NCBI GenBank assembly: GCA_002633005.1 | Contig: NMRA01000365.1 | Location: forward strand, 397,503 to 451,817 | Origin: Phoronis australis | Taxonomy: Eukaryota; Phoronida; Phoronidae | DNA: 54,315 nucleotides | Direction of reading: 5' to 3' | Part shown: in pieces, positions 39,101 through 46,635 of the stretch | How the letters are laid out: every line of letters starts with the position of its first letter | How positions within the stretch are numbered: position 1 is the stretch's first letter | Notes under the pieces: generated by a model | What the model was told of the DNA's origin: nothing | Seen by the model: the letters and a program-made list of their open reading frames with translations, nothing else | Database searches by the model: none | Translations under genes and position numbers: made by a program

Positions 39101-42100
39101 GCAAATACTTGCTGTTGAGTAATGCCCTTGCAGTAACTTTTGATTGACGACTGACTCATGTCTGCTTACCTCCGATTCTCATCTTCATTACGTAGCGTGT
39201 TTCATGCAATGGCAACTGAAGTTAGCCGTGCTGCACTAAACCTTAGGTTGACAATTCATTGGGTTGGGAGTCTAGAACATAAACATTCCCAACCATAAAA
39301 AACACCTTAATCAGTTTTTCAAATATTTATTTCGTCAAACAACTCATTAATTGCTCTCTGAATTCAGAACTTTACAGCTAATACGCACATGTCACGGGAC
39401 CATTGTGGCCATAAATTTAATCCTTGTTATGTAACCTCTGCAACACGTAAAGATTGCACGCGCGCACTTCGCCACATGAGAATAGTTGCATTCAAACTGG
39501 AGCACTGTATAGTCATTTGTCGTCTGTGCACTACAGTCACCAGAATCAGCTCTAAGAAGACTATGGGACTGCACGGTACTGTTACTCCGCACTTTTGTAA
39601 ATTTATTTGTGTAGTACTAATCTGAGGATAACATAACCTTATTGGGAAAATCCGCTTTTTGACAATTTTACCACCATTTGGTGAGACACTGGAAAATCTT
39701 ATCACTATTTCCACATTTTCTGTCGCCCAAAATGGCGATCTGAAAAATGACTTTTTGAGCTCTATGCTGGCGTAGTAAAGCAAGTAACGGATCCCGATCA
39801 CCTGAATAGAATTGGCGCTTATTGATTTGTGTTGAAAATTTCCATTTTACCGATCCGAAAAGCTTGTACGAATTATTTTTTCGGATGCAAACATGTGTAC
39901 AAACTATTTTTCCCTGGGGCGCCTACTGTACGAACTATTGGAGACAAACAATATATTTCAAGGGTCCTGTACGAACTAATAGAGTGTACGAATTTAATAG
40001 AGAAAACACCGTAGGTTATTTTCCCGTTGTAATGGGGTATGTACATGGAGTAAAACCTAGGAGAGGCTCCTCTTGCATAACACAATAGGGGGAGCTAAAA
40101 ACTGGCCATGAGTTGAAAATTGTGTTTTGTCTTAGTTTTGATTGTTGATCATATACAGTATTGTTGGCATGCAGGTATATTTGCCTAAGTTTTCTTTGAA
40201 ATTTCTCAAAGCATTCACAGACCAATTGACAAGTTGATTAATTAATGCACGAGTAAGGAAATTACTGGTTTCGCATATTGCCTAATAGATGGAGCAACAT
40301 GTAATCTTAAGGCAATATATATCAACGTTTGTAAAGTTGTTTCACATTTCTTTAAATGTCCATTTTCAACCAATAAAAGTATGTTTTTTTAAAATTCTTT
40401 TGATTCAGAAATTTTAATTTATGGCTCTAAACGTTGCACCATTATTTATAAGACCAAAAAAGCTTATTTGGTACCCTGCCAACTCATTTTGAGACCTCTA
40501 CTGACGGACTAAAAAATGCCTACTCGTGTCAGCCAAGGCTTTATGTTTTTTAAGAAAGTTGCACTAAGGCACAGAAGCAAGGTTTGAAACACTGTGATTT
40601 GCCAAGCAATTAGTAAAAATTTCACCATTTTAGCGCGTGAATTTTCTTTTTTAAAAAAGTGAGCAACTTGAAAAAAGCAAACCACTGGCTATATTTTCAA
40701 AAAGTCCACACAATGCTTTTTAGGCCTTATCATAAGATTCATTTTTTGTGGAAAATGTCATTTTTTTCTTAGAGAAACAGCAGAAAATGCATAATTCCCA
40801 GTGTCAATATTTAGGGAATTGTACCTCAGGTTTACCCTCAAACAACAGAAATATCATCTAACAGTGTCTCTTAAAGCAACATCCAAAGTTTGATTTTTTG
40901 TCGTCTTGTTGTCTATAATCTATGCTGGCACTAGACAGTACAATTTTATGGATATCTATGCTAGCACTGGACAGTATGATTTCATGCATATCTATGCGGG
41001 CACTAGACAGTACGATTTCGTGTTGAGAAAGTTTGGATTTGTTTTAGGCTCTGGGCTCCGGGATACGGGCTGGAGCTCATAAAGATGGGCTTCAGCATGA
41101 TGCAGTTGACAGGAGAGGTACCGCCCGAGGATTGGGTCAGGCTTTTCCAGGTGAGATGTGATGGGATCTTTCACTCTCATTTGAGGGGTTCTCTTGTGGC
41201 ACCAGTTGGTGCCAAGGATTAGTTTATAGGATAGGAAGGTGTATTACTGTGTGTACTCTTCTCGGGGATGCCCAAAAGAGCCTGTATCAAAAAAGTGTCC
41301 CATGGGTTTTTTATGAAAAATTCTCCATTAAGGACTTTTTTGAAAATATTTCAAAATTGATGCTTGTCAAAAGAAACATGTTGGTCAGATTTGTTATATT
41401 AGGAAATTATCTACCAAAAATGACTTCTTACACCATACCTTTGAAGCCCATGGCTGAATGAGGGCTTTGCAGGCAGCATTATAAGTTTCTTGATGAGCAC
41501 TGCCACTACATTCTGCAAGTCCTCCCTGGGTGTTCTGTTTGGACCATATTGGTAATCCTTAAAAGGTTACAGAATTGGATCATGATGACCTGCTATAGCA
41601 AGAAACATTTCTCTCACCAGAACAGAAAGTCATCACTATGTGCATACTAGTCATGAAACTGTTAATGTGTTTTCCTGACTAAACATTGGGGAGAACACTA
41701 CTGCATGTGTAGGTTTTTGTGCTAAACGCTATTGTTGGTGTACTTAGTTGATGGAGTAGGTGAGGTACAGATGCTGACCAGTTCCTCATTCATAATGGTT
41801 GAAATCATAGATAACTTGTGTGCGTGTGTGTGTGCGTGCGTGTGTAGCCTGGTTCATAATCTGCATCTTAGGTGGTGAGATTGGACTTGAGCATTATTAG
41901 GTGATATGAGCCTCGAGAATCTTTCATACAAAAGATTTGCAAATCTGTGTATTAATTTGATGCATTTTGAGACTGCCTTTCAGGCTTTCATTTCATATTA
42001 TGATTGCTTAGTTGTACTTGCATCAAAAAGCATGTTGCAGTCAACCTGTGCTCTCACTTCTGCTCTACTCAAGCGAATGTGCTGTTTTCCCACATATTCT

Positions 42101-42368
42101 TTACAAATCTCCATGTCATCTACTTATCTGTGATGTCACCAGATGTTTACGAGCTGACAAATGTCACACAATGTAGTTGAGATTTCTCGGATTCATTTGA
42201 AATCTTGTTGAGGTAGTTTGCACTTCATTTGTCTCAATAGTTGTTACAAGAAATGTTGTACTGTTTCAGGCCTTTCTAGAGTCTCCTTATTACAGTGACT
42301 CTAGCTTCAAGACAGCATTTGAAGCACAGAGCCAAGGACTCTTCTCTGAAAGTGTAACTGAAGACTAG
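8965..42368 (+). CDS. TFB2M: Dimethyladenosine transferase 2 / mitochondrial transcription factor B2 (nine coding exons)
   Basis: Joining exons 8,965-9,157, 11,827-11,987, 16,347-16,527, 26,453-26,607, 28,220-28,315, 31,868-31,915, 35,117-35,280, 41,048-41,150 and 42,270-42,368 gives 1,200 nt: 399 residues plus stop, close to the vertebrate TFB2M length. Every junction is GT-AG and phase-consistent. The first 36 residues are basic and free of acidic residues, like a mitochondrial presequence. SAM-fold motif I is ELSPGYGILT (84-93), the motif II acidic position is FEPD (107-110), and the motif IV region is FGQDFMKL (132-139). Known for the family: TFB2M works with mitochondrial RNA polymerase (POLRMT) and TFAM to melt promoters, and descends from the KsgA/Dim1 18S-type rRNA adenine dimethylases. 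The FMKL motif in place of a canonical NxPY-like loop and the C-terminal YLYRDVCSLEYF/LWAPGYG region favour TFB2M over TFB1M. Whether methylase activity remains cannot be judged from sequence. Confidence 0.9.
9158..11826 (+). other. TFB2M intron 1
   Basis: GT-AG intron of 2.67 kb. It holds a CTAGTGG-family repeat copy (about 9,815-10,700). At 11,070-11,230 it also holds a short dispersed repeat with a diverged counterpart at 41,848-42,170. Nothing else was recognised. Confidence 0.8.
9815..10700 (+). repeat. CTAGTGG-family repeat, copy A (two units of about 440 bp)
   Basis: Units begin with ACCTCTCTATCAACCAAACC-like sequence at 9,818 and again at 10,259, about 441 bp apart. Each unit carries several CTAGTGGC or near-identical cores spaced about 80-110 bp. 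The copy at 10,642-10,657 reads GCGCCATCTAGTGGCC, the complement of a good CTCF-type site. The same family recurs at about 28,540, 33,700, 35,515 and, inverted, 42,840. Confidence 0.8.
11827..11987 (+). CDS. TFB2M: TFB2M exon 2 (residues 65-118)
   Basis: The acceptor TTTCAG ends at 11,826 and the donor GTTAGG starts at 11,988. The exon encodes the core of the SAM-binding Rossmann fold: the substrate-lid approach, ELSPGYGILT (motif I) and the second-strand FEPD. This is the most diagnostic exon for the KsgA/TFB family. It begins with two bases completing the codon started in exon 1, and ends in phase 0. Confidence 0.92.
12044..12330. mobile_element. Possible truncated hAT-like element end
   Basis: CAGGGCTTGGAATTTTCC at 12,044 is the same terminal sequence as the MITE at 16,010. 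I could not find the matching inverted end (ATTCCAAGCCCTG) within the next 1 kb. This may be a truncated or solo end; the right border given is a guess. Confidence 0.4.
13229..15310 (-). pseudogene. Degenerate L1/Tx1-like LINE, linker and reverse transcriptase part
   Basis: On the minus strand, from about 15,310 down, there is a chain of LINE pol fragments in the right order. First comes GLGLWKINNSLFEDEEYV (end of the endonuclease-like part, about 15,290), then SKAQLIEEVESSP (about 14,500). Next is NNKSPGNDGLTYEFYK (about 14,160), LDNWRPISLLNTDYKILTK (about 14,010), KAYDTIKWHFIFQAL and GVKQGDSLSGPLF (13,600-13,800), then the catalytic YADD in ILQYADDTTLF (about 13,500). It ends with LELKIKSFKKSL near 13,235. 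Frameshifts (for example near 14,345) and in-frame stops (13,819, 13,561, 13,351) make it non-functional. The C-terminal part is missing: at about 13,229 the LINE reading is replaced by unrelated sequence. It lies antisense in TFB2M intron 2. Confidence 0.88.
16010..16258. mobile_element. hAT-like MITE
   Basis: A 249-bp element is bounded by perfect 13-bp inverted repeats: CAGGGCTTGGAAT at 16,010-16,022 and its complement at 16,246-16,258. The CAGGG...CCCTG ends and the T-rich flanks on both sides fit a hAT-type insertion, but the flanks are low-complexity, so an 8-bp duplication cannot be proven. The interior is non-coding with repeated TTTCCTCTTTT. The left terminus is shared with 12,044. 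Confidence 0.75.
16347..16527 (+). CDS. TFB2M: TFB2M exon 3 (residues 119-178)
   Basis: The acceptor TCTACTAG ends at 16,346 and the donor AAG|GTGAAT starts at 16,528. The exon starts in phase 0 and ends in phase 1. It encodes the motif IV neighbourhood (FGQDFMKLPRL) followed by an acidic, lineage-specific loop (SSGSESEYFPEEKD) and SWEE at the exon end. The junction with exon 4 reads WEE-EPLVRVLGV. Confidence 0.9.
21559..21614. repeat. (ACAT)n microsatellite
   Basis: About 14 uninterrupted copies of the tetranucleotide CATA. Confidence 0.95.
22795..23113. repeat. 23-bp minisatellite, about 14 copies
   Basis: The unit is GACATGTAACTTGCACATTT plus TGT, repeated about 14 times with a few substitutions. 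Because 23 is not a multiple of 3, three units cycle through all frames; this produces long overlapping minus-strand open frames (up to 183 codons), which are repeat artefacts and not genes. Confidence 0.93.
23280..26145. mobile_element. Element bounded by perfect 22-bp inverted repeats, internal tandem units
   Basis: The left terminus starts TGACAATAATGGACTCTGC at 23,280. The right terminus, 26,124-26,145, is its exact reverse complement over 22 bp. A second left-type terminus lies at 25,292, so this is either two head-to-tail copies (about 2.0 kb and 0.85 kb, sharing one right end) or a nested insertion. Both left ends sit in a palindrome, ATTATTGTCAC-GGC-GTGACAATAAT (23,265-23,289 and 25,279-25,303). 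Just before the right end, ACTCTGCGC and GCGCAGAGT pairs recur (26,053-26,083 and 26,109-26,133). The body is made of diverged units of about 350-400 bp rich in TGACC motifs. No transposase frame is present, so it would be non-autonomous. Confidence 0.78.
26453..26607 (+). CDS. TFB2M: TFB2M exon 4 (residues 179-230)
   Basis: The acceptor CTTTTCATTTCAG ends at 26,452 and the donor GTATGT starts at 26,608. The first two bases complete the codon begun in exon 3, and the exon ends in phase 0. It encodes PLVRVLGVTACNRQKELLFL and the FFLFVGPDEYD segment. In the KsgA/TFB fold this is the strand-helix region that positions the target-binding face. Confidence 0.9.
26985..27720. repeat. Tandem array of GGACTCATTTATGAATGGTA units, interrupted
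   Basis: Diverged units of about 40-60 bp occur at about 26,985-27,182 and resume at about 27,605-27,715. The gap is filled by the inverted-repeat element, so the array predates that insertion. Confidence 0.8.
27183..27589. mobile_element. Long-inverted-repeat (foldback/MITE-like) element
   Basis: The two arms, about 27,183-27,325 and 27,445-27,589, are imperfect reverse complements over roughly 140 bp; both contain CTACGTTGCGTCCTCCTCTC or its complement. Each arm includes the palindrome GTCACGTGAC (27,266-27,275 and 27,496-27,505), a textbook E-box. The centre is about 120 bp and non-coding. The ends read AAAATTAAATCAATTACTG and its complement. It lies inside a tandem array, which marks the insertion point. 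Confidence 0.82.
28220..28315 (+). CDS. TFB2M: TFB2M exon 5 (residues 231-262)
   Basis: The acceptor GTTTCATAG ends at 28,219 and the donor AAG|GTGATT starts at 28,316. The exon is exactly 32 codons in phase 0. It encodes MPFPPSNLTKYRPPAVFYK and FFDITLIDK. The boundaries are supported by the protein reading continuing smoothly into VPKTCFTPK in exon 6. Confidence 0.88.
28540..29885 (+). repeat. CTAGTGG-family repeat, copy B (near full length)
   Basis: It begins with the palindrome-like CCACATATTTATATGTGG and ends with GTGCATTTCAATGCTCCG...TTGCTCTTGTT. Internal units start ACCTCTCTATCAACC at about 28,793 and 29,236, 443 bp apart. It carries GCGCCACCTAGTGGCC at 28,745-28,760 and GTGCCCCCTGGTGGCA at 29,046-29,061. 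Both are complements of CTCF-consensus sequence. Confidence 0.82.
29888..29960. repeat. 21-bp tandem repeat, about 3.5 copies
   Basis: The unit is GTTAGCTACAACACAACAGG plus T, at the end of the preceding repeat. Confidence 0.85.
30463..30612. repeat. 18-bp minisatellite, 8 copies
   Basis: The unit is GGTGATACGTCCATGTTT. Since 18 is a multiple of 3, it keeps frames open on both strands, giving spurious frames of 67-121 codons. Confidence 0.93.
30697..30957. repeat. About 43-bp minisatellite, 6 copies
   Basis: The unit contains AAAACGTTGATAATGAACTT and GTCTGTACCCTTGAGAAATG, with small length differences between copies. Confidence 0.9.
31070..31560. repeat. About 49-bp minisatellite, 10 copies
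   Basis: The unit contains GTGGCCCCCTGTATTAATAT and GGGGGCACCACCCAAAGGCT. Copies alternate between ACCATTAAA and ACCAAAAA linkers, so the higher-order period is often two units. Confidence 0.93.
31868..31915 (+). CDS. TFB2M: TFB2M exon 6 (residues 263-278, micro-exon)
   Basis: A 48-nt exon between TATTTTAG and AAG|GTAAGT encodes VPKTCFTPKLPVRIKK. It was found by protein continuity: in TFB-type proteins a PxxxFxPxPxVxSxVV-like segment follows the Rossmann domain, and VPKTCFTPKLPV fits it. Both splice sites are strong and the phase is 0 at both ends. Confidence 0.87.
32525..32631. repeat. tRNA-like inverted-repeat hairpin
   Basis: Arms 32,525-32,573 and 32,583-32,631 are reverse complements of 49 bases with three mismatches, separated by only 9 bases (CGGTCTAGT). 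Each arm contains GGTTCGATTCCCAGTTGGGG, a B-box/T-arm-like tRNA 3' half. Only the 3' half of a tRNA-like sequence is present in each orientation, so it is not a functional tRNA. A snap-back copy of a tRNA-derived SINE or a small palindromic MITE is likely. Confidence 0.8.
33690..34930 (+). repeat. CTAGTGG-family repeat, copy C
   Basis: It starts with the palindrome-like CCCACATACTTGTATGTGGG at 33,718 and ends GTGCATTTCAGTGCTCCATGTTGCTCTTGTT. The internal unit order is the same as in copies A and B, but the cores are more degraded (for example CTTGAGGCAATTTT near 34,130). Confidence 0.8.
35117..35280 (+). CDS. TFB2M: TFB2M exon 7 (residues 279-332)
   Basis: The acceptor TTTTTTCCAG ends at 35,116 and the donor GTGAGT starts at 35,281. 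The exon starts in phase 0 and ends in phase 2. It encodes NDPSFLYFVHLRPKQYLYRD and VCSLEYFPAFLFFVQQLMYK, then RKWRLIPRFE completed by exon 8. This is the helical C-terminal domain that in TFB2M contributes to the polymerase-contacting face (family knowledge). Confidence 0.9.
35515..36070 (+). repeat. CTAGTGG-family repeat, copy D (truncated)
   Basis: It starts with CCCACATATTTATATGTGG and stops inside the first long unit. It carries GCGCCACCTAGTGGCC at 35,823-35,838, identical to the site in copy B. Confidence 0.82.
36170..36760. repeat. Imperfect tandem repeat with AATTTCATCATGATC motifs
   Basis: Diverged units of roughly 150-190 bp share TCTCTATCGAATTTCATCAT-like and TTTTGAGATAATTGA-like segments (about 36,510 and 36,680). 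This looks like a degraded dispersed repeat. CCACCAGGGGGTGCT occurs at 36,340-36,354. Confidence 0.6.
37697..38097. repeat. 30-bp minisatellite, about 13 copies
   Basis: The unit is ATTAGTGTTAGCCATTTTGT plus TAGTGTATAC. The period is a multiple of 3, so four different frames stay open (108-167 codons); these are artefacts. It abuts the dispersed repeat at 38,215. Confidence 0.94.
38215..39300 (-). repeat. Dispersed repeat, copy 2 (inverted)
   Basis: Its reverse complement aligns to 2,500-3,500, as described for copy 1. No TIRs like those at 1,921/4,681 are visible here, which argues that the shared part is an independent repeat or that this copy has lost its ends. Confidence 0.7.
41048..41150 (+). 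CDS. TFB2M: TFB2M exon 8 (residues 333-367)
   Basis: The acceptor TTTGTTTTAG ends at 41,047 and the donor CAG|GTGAGA starts at 41,151. The first base completes the Glu codon begun in exon 7, and the exon ends in phase 0. It encodes LWAPGYGLELIKMGFSMMQL and GEVPPEDWVRLFQ. The P-x-x-W-x-x-L-F segment is typical of the TFB/KsgA C-terminal helix. Confidence 0.9.
41151..42269 (+). other. TFB2M intron 8
   Basis: GT-AG intron of 1.1 kb. It includes a GT/GC-type dinucleotide run at about 41,818-41,845, followed by a diverged copy (41,848-42,170) of the dispersed repeat seen at 11,070-11,230. Confidence 0.8.
42270..42368 (+). CDS. TFB2M: TFB2M exon 9 (residues 368-399 and stop)
   Basis: The acceptor TACTGTTTCAG ends at 42,269. 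The exon encodes AFLESPYYSDSSFKTAFEAQ and a short acidic tail ending VTED, then TAG. The SPYY/SxFK segment continues the terminal helix, and the short tail fits the family length. Confidence 0.88.
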   Translation, partial: AFLESPYYSDSSFKTAFEAQSQGLFSESVTED

Positions 42369-42768
42369 TTACTGAGTACTACTTTAGTCATTATCAGTGA
42401 AATTAATGCAAGGCAAATTATATGAAGTAGCATCATGATGAACACACAGGCATGTAGATTCTTGAACAAGATATTATAAAGTATGGAAATGAAAAGTACA
42501 TGCAAGGACGCGTAACTTCCATCACAATTCCTCATCAGTGGGACTGGTGAACGTATTGATATACTATTCTTAGCGACATCTTGAGACTATTTTTTAAAAA
42601 TTCAGGCTCTAGCCTTTGGGCATGTTTTGTATTGTAAAATTAGATGTGTTGTCAAAGTGTGATCGTAAACTTGGACAAAAATAACTCTTTGTTTTTACCA
42701 TCAAATATAGCAGCACTATTTTGTGAAGGGTAAATTAGTCTCATTTTTTCCTTTCTCATAGCATGTTC

Positions 42769-42774
42769 AATAAA
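42769..42774 (+). terminator. Poly(A) signal, TFB2M
   Basis: The first good AATAAA after the TFB2M stop lies here, giving a 3' UTR of about 0.4 kb. The cleavage site was not identified. Confidence 0.6.
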
Positions 42775-42839
42775 ATCTAAGAAATATCTGGCTCTACACG
42801 TAAGAAACCTCCGCTTTTAATCCCCCTGCAGTGCCATCA

Positions 42840-43660
42840 ATAACAAGAGCAATGCAGAGCATTGATATGCACCCACAAATGCACCGCAAATGGTGTGCTT
42901 TTAGGGTTGTTTATTTATATCGTAAAAATGGCCACAAGATAGCACAACATATGTCGAATCCATCCAAAAATGGGGGGATAGTGTCATTCCTTCAATAGAT
43001 ACCTATATTCCAAATTTTATGAAAATACGTCAAGATAAACGTAAAAAACTAAAATTGCCACTAGGGGGGACAACGGTAATCAGATCCGTTGGAAAGTCAT
43101 AGTCGTGTGTTGCCAACTTCATATAAATACACTTCCTAAATTTAAAGAGGGATTAGGAGATACAACAGTTGGCGCGAAAAACAATACTGTCAATAGGAGG
43201 CACCACAGTAGTCGAAGTCCACGGAAAATCATCAGCCATCCTCTTCCTAGTAAGAACATACATGCCAATTTTCACAATCTTCCTTAGAGCAGTTTGGTTG
43301 ATAGAGGGGAGGATGCCAAAAACAAGACTCGAAAACAGTAAAAAATGGCCACTAGGTGGTGCGAAATACCTCAAATCCGAAAATGTGGATAGCGTCATCT
43401 CTCTAATAGATGCCTATATGCCAAATTTTATGAAAATCCATTGAGGACCTTTGAAGACACAGAGGTAAACGTAAAATAATAAAATTGTCACTAGGGGGCA
43501 CTCCAGTAGTCGGATCCATGACAGGAACACCTGCAAAAATTTCATAAACATACGTCAAAGGGTTTTGGAGATTGAGCAGCGGACGCCGGACGGATCGACA
43601 CGAGACACGGATGATGGCATAATGTGTCCACATGTGAATACGTGGGCACATAAAAATCAT
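42840..43660 (-). repeat. CTAGTGG-family repeat, copy E (inverted)
   Basis: This is the reverse complement of copies A to D. It begins AACAAGAGCAATGCAGAGCA and ends with GTCCACATGTGAATACGTGG near 43,630. It carries GGCCACTAGGTGGTGC at 43,347-43,362. It lies between the convergent 3' ends of the two genes. Confidence 0.82.
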
Positions 43661-44017
43661 TGTTTTGATTGGTTATTTGAGGAGGAACCCTTTGTTTTGG
43701 TTGAACTACATGAAAAAGAATGGATCGAATAGAGGTCATCGATAGTTTCTATGGGAAAATTCGCCACCGCTATTTCCCATTTTAGTTTGAAGTTTTCGAT
43801 TTCAGCTCGACACAATTAATGCTGCAAGGGCCTTTCTGAAGTGTTATCATTTGTAGACAGAAAAAAATGTGCTTAATGTATCGGAATTTTGAGTAGCAAA
43901 CAATTCAATACTCTTAAAAGATTTACAGCAAGACTGTTGTTAAAATTACATTTTGGAAAGCGTGTGCCGTCCTGGTAACAGGACAAGGTAAATACAGAAC
44001 ATAGACTTGTGATCTCT

Positions 44018-44023
44018 TTTATT
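44018..44023 (-). terminator. Possible poly(A) signal, galaxin-like gene
   Basis: AATAAA on the minus strand, 2.6 kb beyond the stop codon. This is a candidate only. Confidence 0.35.
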
Positions 44024-44456
44024 TCAAACTCGAGCTCAACAAAATGTGTCAAGCATTACCTCAACAATAATGCAATAAGATGAACATAATGCAGCACAAC
44101 TGGGAGCAACTAGCAGATCACTTAAAAACATGATACAAGAAAAACGTTTTACATAATAAGTTATTAAATTAATATTTACAATATATACACTAAAAAATAC
44201 AATGTTGAATTCCATGCTTTTAGCACCAGAAAGTTGCACTGAGTAATAGCTGAGAACGTTTTGTAACATTGATTTGAGCATTAACAAGTACATACAAAGA
44301 CAAGTTTAATAAAAAATATAACTTTGGTCCATATAAAATAGATTAAAAATCCTATTGGGGAATGGCATCTAAATGAATATTGATATCAAGAAAGGAAAAC
44401 ACAAAGTGGCTAAGAAAAAAAAGGTGGGAAATATCGAGTAATTATACAGGTATATA

Positions 44457-44695
44457 ATATCACTTGTGAAGTAGTCGCTGTGTATAGTATCACTTGTGAA
44501 GTAGTCGCTGTATGTAGTATCACTTGTGAAGTAGTCTCTGTGTATAGTATCACTTGTGAAGTAGTCGCTGTATATAGTATCACTTGTGAAGTAGTCGCTG
44601 TATGTAGTATCACTTGTGAAGTAGTCGCTGTATGTAGTATCACTTGTGAAGTAGTCGCTGTATGTAGTATCACTTGAGTTGTCACTGGCTTGGCA
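44457..44695. repeat. 30-bp minisatellite, 8 copies
   Basis: The unit is TATCACTTGTGAAGTAGTCG plus CTGTATGTAG. The period is a multiple of 3, so open frames on both strands are artefacts. Confidence 0.94.
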
Positions 44696-45289
44696 AGTAT
44701 TCTCGAGATGATGTAGGCTGACTGGATATAAGTCAACATGTGAGACTACACCTACATTATTGACACAAAATAATTCCTCAAAATCGTTGAAGTATCACAC
44801 TTGGTTTTCTCTTAAGTTACACCAACTCAGAGTGATGCTTTTGAACAAATAGCTCCAAATCAACAAGTGTGCAAGTAAAATATTCCGGTCACAACCATAC
44901 AGCAATTTTTACAAGTTTGTCTGTTTCACTTTAATGATTAAAAATCATGATTAGCCATTTTCAAGGTTCAATTGCTGGTTATTTCCACGGAAATTAAAAA
45001 TCCACTGGATTTTATGAAAGATTAAATTTAGCAACTGAGGCATTTAAGTTAGTAAAATTTGAAAAACTTCTTGGTAAATAAGAGTAAACAATGAACTGCT
45101 AAATGACATCATAATTATAAATTTGACAGCATGAGAGAAGTACTAGAGGAAAAATCTTGTCAAAACTTGAAATGAACAGCCATCTCAAATTACAACTTTA
45201 ATTTTCCAGGACATAACAAAAGTTCAAAAAAAATGTAATTCTAAATTTAGTCACTAGTTCCGTCCAATAACTTAATAATCTCTCAACAC

Positions 45290-45620
45290 AAATGATTACA
45301 GGTAGCTCATGTTAATACTATTTTTTGCAAAGGAATTTCCTGTCCCAAAATTTCCCATTGATGGAGTGAGATGAATGAGTAAATAGTCTGCCTGATTCTG
45401 GGAAATTCCAAAGGCAATCGTGACTCACAAATAATTACAGTCAGGTAGCTCATGTTATACTATTCTTTTACTATACTATTTTTTTACTCACAAAGAGCAA
45501 GCTACCTTGATGACCTCATAAGGTGACTTATTGCAAAGGAATTTCCTGTCCCAAAATTTCCCATTGATAGTGAGATGAATGAGCAAATAGTTGACTAATT
45601 CTGGGAAATTCCACTAGTAA
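45290..45620. repeat. Tandem duplication of about 150-200 bp
   Basis: Two copies share GGTAGCTCATGTTA, GCAAAGGAATTTCCTGTCCC and TTCTGGGAAATTCCA, offset by about 205 bp. Each ends with the overlapping motifs TTCTGGGAA and GGGAAATTCC (45,400-45,409 and 45,603-45,612). Confidence 0.85.
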
Positions 45621-45719
45621 CACTATTGCGACATAAGACCCTGAAATTTTTACCTAGTGGATGTCTTCACAGACCAGACTGTGCTAACTATCTTTAAATA
45701 GTTGAATATTACAAAGTCT

Positions 45720-46046
45720 TCACGGTAGATAATCATAGTCTGGTAGAATGACATGACACACCATAGGCACGATCATAGCATAGGTGGTCGTATTAACTCT
45801 ACGTTTTGACTTGACTGGCTTACGTTTTTTGAAGAGATCAAACATTTTTTCTATGCCTGGGAGACACATATTTCTAAATAAAACCATGAGATCTTGTAGA
45901 AAATGCGATAGAGATTTGCCACTTTTAGAGCACCGATAATAATACCCTGTAAAATATTCATGATCATTTAAAAGTATGACCTCAGACATTAAGTAAAGAC
46001 CAATATCAGTATCGTACACCACTAACATTGACGACAGTCGGAACAT
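45720..46046 (-). CDS. Unassigned 108-codon open frame
   Basis: The frame starts with ATG and reads like a plausible protein (for example MSEVILLNDHEYFTGYYYRC and a basic FKKRKPVKSKRR segment). No family is recognised. It lies 590 bp beyond the galaxin-like stop on the same strand and may be a chance frame in the 3' UTR, a remnant, or part of an exon of an unseen transcript. Confidence 0.2.
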   Translation of the reverse strand: MFRLSSMLVVYDTDIGLYLMSEVILLNDHEYFTGYYYRCSKSGKSLSHFLQDLMVLFRNMCLPGIEKMFDLFKKRKPVKSKRRVNTTTYAMIVPMVCHVILPDYDYLP

Positions 46047-46635
46047 CTATATGGGGAATGACTTAGGTATCTCTAACTAATAAAATGCTGTTACATTTTC
46101 TTGTACAAAAAGTAAAAGCAGCTTTGAAAACTACTCGACAATTTTCCAACAATTTCAAACAAATCAACAATAACACCAACACAATACATTAGAAGCAGTA
46201 AAAACTACATTATGCAATGACAAAAAATAAATGCACAAAACACACAGAGAGCACCAGAGGTGAATTATCACGGGGATGTTTCTACAGAGCAACACAAATG
46301 CACATTATAGTGAAACACTGTGATGTATTAGCTTGGATTATGTTGTCTTGGTATTAAAACACAACCGTGCAGTTTCATAGATGCAAGAGAATCCCACTAA
46401 GACAGCTAGTTTTATCACATTCTTGCGAGATTCTCACCTCTACAGAACACACGCCAAGAGTGACAGACAAGCTGACCAAAACCAATGTCTATTATCAAAA
46501 CAGCAAAATCAGTGTTCTCGTTAGGGATATTATACAGTGGGCCTCTGATTGGAAAACTTGCACGTGCAATCTCCCAGCGCATGTATGACGCACAAAAAAT
46601 GGCCACAAGATCTGATGCTCTATGGGTCAGTTAAC

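Larger units (their letters stand above)
35281..41047 (+). other. TFB2M intron 7
   Basis: GT-AG intron of 5.8 kb. It holds a truncated CTAGTGG-family copy (35,515-36,070), a second imperfect tandem region (36,170-36,760), a 30-bp minisatellite (37,697-38,097) and an inverted dispersed repeat (38,215-39,300). 39,400-41,040 contains only short unassigned open frames; GTACGAACTATT-like motifs recur at 39,860-39,990. Confidence 0.8.
43660..46635. other. Convergent intergenic region / likely 3' UTR of the galaxin-like gene
   Basis: No confident gene was found. The first clear minus-strand AATAAA after the galaxin-like stop is at 44,018-44,023, so much of this stretch could be a 2.6-kb 3' UTR, or another poly(A) variant is used. 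It contains a 30-bp minisatellite (44,457), a duplicated block (45,290-45,620) and a 108-codon minus-strand frame (45,720-46,046). Confidence 0.45.
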
